Program-made: the position numbers and the translations under genes
The notes under the pieces: model-generated
The model's database searches: none
What the model was told of the DNA's origin: nothing
What the model saw: the letters and a program-made list of their open reading frames with translations, nothing else
Source of the DNA: BM714 sp964644525
GTDB taxonomy: Bacteria > Bacillota > Clostridia > Peptostreptococcales > BM714
Direction: 5' to 3'
NCBI GenBank assembly: GCA_964644525.1
Contig: CAZXWC010000011.1
Span: forward strand, 1-34,723
Length of the DNA stretch: 34,723 bases
Shown here: piece after piece, positions 33,126 through 34,723 of the stretch
How the letters are laid out: the number at the start of each line of letters is the position of its first letter
Numbering within the stretch: position 1 is the first letter of the stretch

Positions 33126-34268
33126 GTGAAGAATGATTTGATTGAAGCAATTAAACAAATTGAAAAAGACAAGGGGATAGATCAGCAAATTCTGATTGAT
33201 GCAATCGAGGTGGCATTGATTACAGCCTACAAAAAATATTTTGGTTCATCGCAAAATGTAAGAGTGAATATTAATAATGAAAACGGTAAAGTAATAGTGT
33301 ATTCCCAAATTTCAGTAGTAGAAAAAGTAGAAGACGAGACGAGTGAAATCCAATTGGAAGAAGCAAGAAAAATTAACGATTCATTCGAGATAGGTGATGT
33401 GGTGGAAAAAGAAGTTACTCCTAAGGATTTTGGCAGAATAGCGGCTCAAACAGCAAAACAGGTAGTTGTACAGCGAATAAGGGAAGCCGAACGAAATGTA
33501 ATATTCAATGAGTTTGTAAACCGTGAATCTGAAATTGTAACAGGAGTGATTCAAAGATTCAGCAAAGGTGTAATATTCATAAACCTTGGCAAAATAGAGG
33601 CTCTCTTGCTTCAAAGCGAACAGGTGCAAAGAGAGGAATATAACCAGGGAGATAGAATAAAGACATTAATAACAGAAGTTAAAAACACTACAAAAGGTCC
33701 TCAGGTACTCGTGTCAAGAACTCACCCCGGTTTGGTCAAAAGACTTTTTGAATTGGAAGTTCCTGAAATACACGATGGGGTCGTAGAAGTTAAAAGCATA
33801 TCGAGGGAAGCTGGTTCAAGAGCTAAAATAGCAGTATATTCATCTGACGAAAACGTAGATTCGGTTGGCGCTTGTGTTGGCCAAAGAGGAGCAAGAGTTC
33901 AAAACATTGTAGATGAATTGAATGGTGAGAAAATAGATATTATAAAATGGAATGAAGATCCGAGGGAATTTATTGCAAATTCATTGAGTCCTTCAAAAGT
34001 AACTAAAGTTACAGTTGAAGAAGGGGGAAGATCGGCAACTGTTGTTGTTCCCGATTATCAGCTTTCATTGGCAATTGGAAAAGAGGGTCAAAATGCAAGG
34101 CTTGCGGCAAAGCTTACAGGGTGGAAAATTGACATAAAGAGCGAATCTCAATACAATGAATCTGAAGAATGCGAGGATAATGAAGCCAAAGCTGATGAGC
34201 CGGAAAAAGATGCAATAGATTCAGCAGAAACAGAAAATAATGGCTCGATTTCTGAAGACGAAGAGTAA
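33126..34268 (+). CDS. nusA: Transcription termination/antitermination factor NusA
   Basis: Binds RNA polymerase and nascent RNA, affecting pausing, termination and antitermination. 380 residues. N-terminal polymerase-binding domain (NDLIEAIKQIEKDKGIDQQI), S1 domain at about 130-200 (VTGVIQRFSKGVIFINLGKI), then KH1 with GQRG at 252-255 and KH2 with GKEG at 318-321. The final 35 residues are an acidic low-complexity tail, and the E. coli-type acidic repeats are absent, as in other Firmicutes. I use GTG 33126, with GGGAGGGA (33113-33120) before it, because it gives the family start VKNDLIEAI; the earlier in-frame TTG at 33108 overlaps rimP. Confidence 0.97.
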   Translation: MKNDLIEAIKQIEKDKGIDQQILIDAIEVALITAYKKYFGSSQNVRVNINNENGKVIVYSQISVVEKVEDETSEIQLEEARKINDSFEIGDVVEKEVTPKDFGRIAAQTAKQVVVQRIREAERNVIFNEFVNRESEIVTGVIQRFSKGVIFINLGKIEALLLQSEQVQREEYNQGDRIKTLITEVKNTTKGPQVLVSRTHPGLVKRLFELEVPEIHDGVVEVKSISREAGSRAKIAVYSSDENVDSVGACVGQRGARVQNIVDELNGEKIDIIKWNEDPREFIANSLSPSKVTKVTVEEGGRSATVVVPDYQLSLAIGKEGQNARLAAKLTGWKIDIKSESQYNESEECEDNEAKADEPEKDAIDSAETENNGSISEDEE

Positions 34269-34287
34269 AATGTGGCGAGATAAAGAA

Positions 34288-34317
34288 TTATAACTGCTTA
34301 ATGCAATTGATTATAAT
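34288..34317 (+). promoter_or_regulatory. Weak candidate promoter for rnpM
   Basis: A perfect TATAAT (34312-34317) with TTATAA (34288-34293) 18 bases upstream. Six-base arms CTGCTT (34294-34299) and AAGCAG (34319-34324) enclose the -10. In relatives this gene is transcribed from the rimP promoter, so an internal promoter is optional. Confidence 0.3.
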
Positions 34318-34332
34318 AAAGCAGAAATACAA

Positions 34333-34345
34333 GGAGGTGCGCTCC
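34333..34345 (+). promoter_or_regulatory. Short hairpin over the rnpM ribosome binding site
   Basis: GGAG (34333-34336) within AAGGAGGTG can pair with CTCC (34342-34345), just before the GTG start, around a five-base loop. It could lower initiation unless ribosomes coming from nusA open it. Four pairs is near the chance level. Confidence 0.3.
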
Positions 34346-34346
34346 C

Positions 34347-34622
34347 GTGAAAAAGAAAAAAGCGCCATTAAGGAAATGCATAGGATGCGGCCAACAATTC
34401 TCAAAAAAAGAACTTATAAGAATTGTTAAAGACAAGGAAAACAATATAAAAGTTGATTTTCTGGGAAAAGCTCATGGGCGGGGAGCATATGTTTGCCCTA
34501 AGGAAGATTGCATTGAAAAACTGAGGAAAAGCAAGGCTTTAAACAGGGCTTTCTCAATGGAAGTTAAAAATGAAATATATGATATAATTATCAGTGAGAT
34601 AAAAAACAATGTCGCAAAGTAG
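34347..34622 (+). CDS. rnpM: YlxR family RNA-binding protein (RnpM)
   Basis: A 91-residue member of the YlxR/DUF448 family. The Bacillus member has been reported to bind RNase P RNA and modulate RNase P. Conserved residues are present: RKCIGCGQQFSKKELIRIV with the paired cysteines, and GRGAYVCPKEDCIEKLRKSK with the basic RNA-binding patch. GTG 34347 follows AAGGAGGTG (34331-34339). It overlaps the next gene by 14 bases. Confidence 0.93.
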   Translation: MKKKKAPLRKCIGCGQQFSKKELIRIVKDKENNIKVDFLGKAHGRGAYVCPKEDCIEKLRKSKALNRAFSMEVKNEIYDIIISEIKNNVAK

Positions 34623-34723
34623 ACAAAGAGACACATACTGGCATAAGATTGTTTCATATATTCGCTTTGCTAGAAAATCAGGAAGCCTGATTGCAGGTTT
34701 CGATGCTTGCGTAAGTGAGAGCC
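34609..34723 (+). CDS. L7Ae-family ribosomal protein (YlxQ-like), cut by the window end
   Basis: Only the first 38 codons are in the window. The frame starts at ATG 34609 inside rnpM and reads MSQSRQRDTYWHKIVSYIRF, then ARKSGSLIAGFDACVSES. The ARKSGSLIAGFDA stretch resembles the N-terminal helix of YlxQ and other L7Ae/L30e proteins (typically LARRAGKLVSGEEA). Its position between rnpM and the expected infB supports this. The ten or so residues before the core are not typical of YlxQ. There is no strong ribosome site (GTGAGAT at 34594-34600), so coupling with rnpM is likely. Confidence 0.75.
   Translation, partial: MSQSRQRDTYWHKIVSYIRFARKSGSLIAGFDACVSES

Noticed and set aside
1..34723. CRISPR arrays, insertion sequences, prophage, tRNA or rRNA genes
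   Set aside because: I saw no regularly spaced direct repeats, transposase or integrase motifs, or tRNA-like folds; gaps between genes are short and explained by promoters, leaders and hairpins.

Overview
This window is a tightly packed, AT-rich housekeeping chromosome segment from a low-GC Gram-positive bacterium, most likely an anaerobe of class Clostridia. All confidently called genes lie on the + strand. The lineage is suggested by a PolC-type DNA polymerase, CodY, IreB, RbgA, YlxM next to Ffh, a short EF-Ts, strong AGGAGG ribosome binding sites, and several TTG/GTG starts. I cannot name a genus. I see no mobile elements, CRISPR arrays, rRNA or tRNA genes.

Layout. 1-3960: the 3' part of alaS, then ireB, a ferredoxin-domain aldo/keto reductase, ruvX and a DUF1292 gene, closed by a terminator. 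4040-10321: chromosome organisation and protein targeting (smc, ftsY, ylxM, ffh). 10365-12644: ribosome genes and tRNA/ribosome maturation (rpsP, khpA, rimM, trmD, rplS). 12694-17376: rbgA, rnhB, yraN, comM and dprA, covering 50S assembly and the processing of RNA:DNA hybrids and incoming DNA. 17443-20349: topA and codY. 20510-23547: rpsB, tsf, pyrH, frr and an unrecognised 67-codon gene. 23598-32557: an envelope and isoprenoid operon (uppS, cdsA, dxr, rseP, ispG) ending in polC. 32650 to the end: the start of the nusA operon (rimP, nusA, rnpM/ylxR, and an L7Ae-family gene cut by the window edge).

How it fits together. The SRP GTPases (Ffh, FtsY) and YlxM share a block. 16S and 50S maturation factors (RimM, RimP, RbgA, KhpA) sit beside ribosomal protein genes. 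Dxr and IspG supply isoprenoid precursors, UppS makes the undecaprenyl lipid carrier, and CdsA makes CDP-diacylglycerol. Control is visible mostly as promoters with TG-extended -10 boxes, structured leaders before rplS and rpsB, and hairpin terminators.

I found no clearly novel multi-gene system. The best leads are a palindrome lying on the ylxM-ffh promoter, the 67-codon gene coupled to frr, the AKR-ferredoxin gene inserted between ireB and ruvX, the rplS leader that can pair with its own Shine-Dalgarno, a CodY-box-like sequence on the topA promoter just upstream of codY, and a 16-bp hairpin without a U-tract between rbgA and rnhB.
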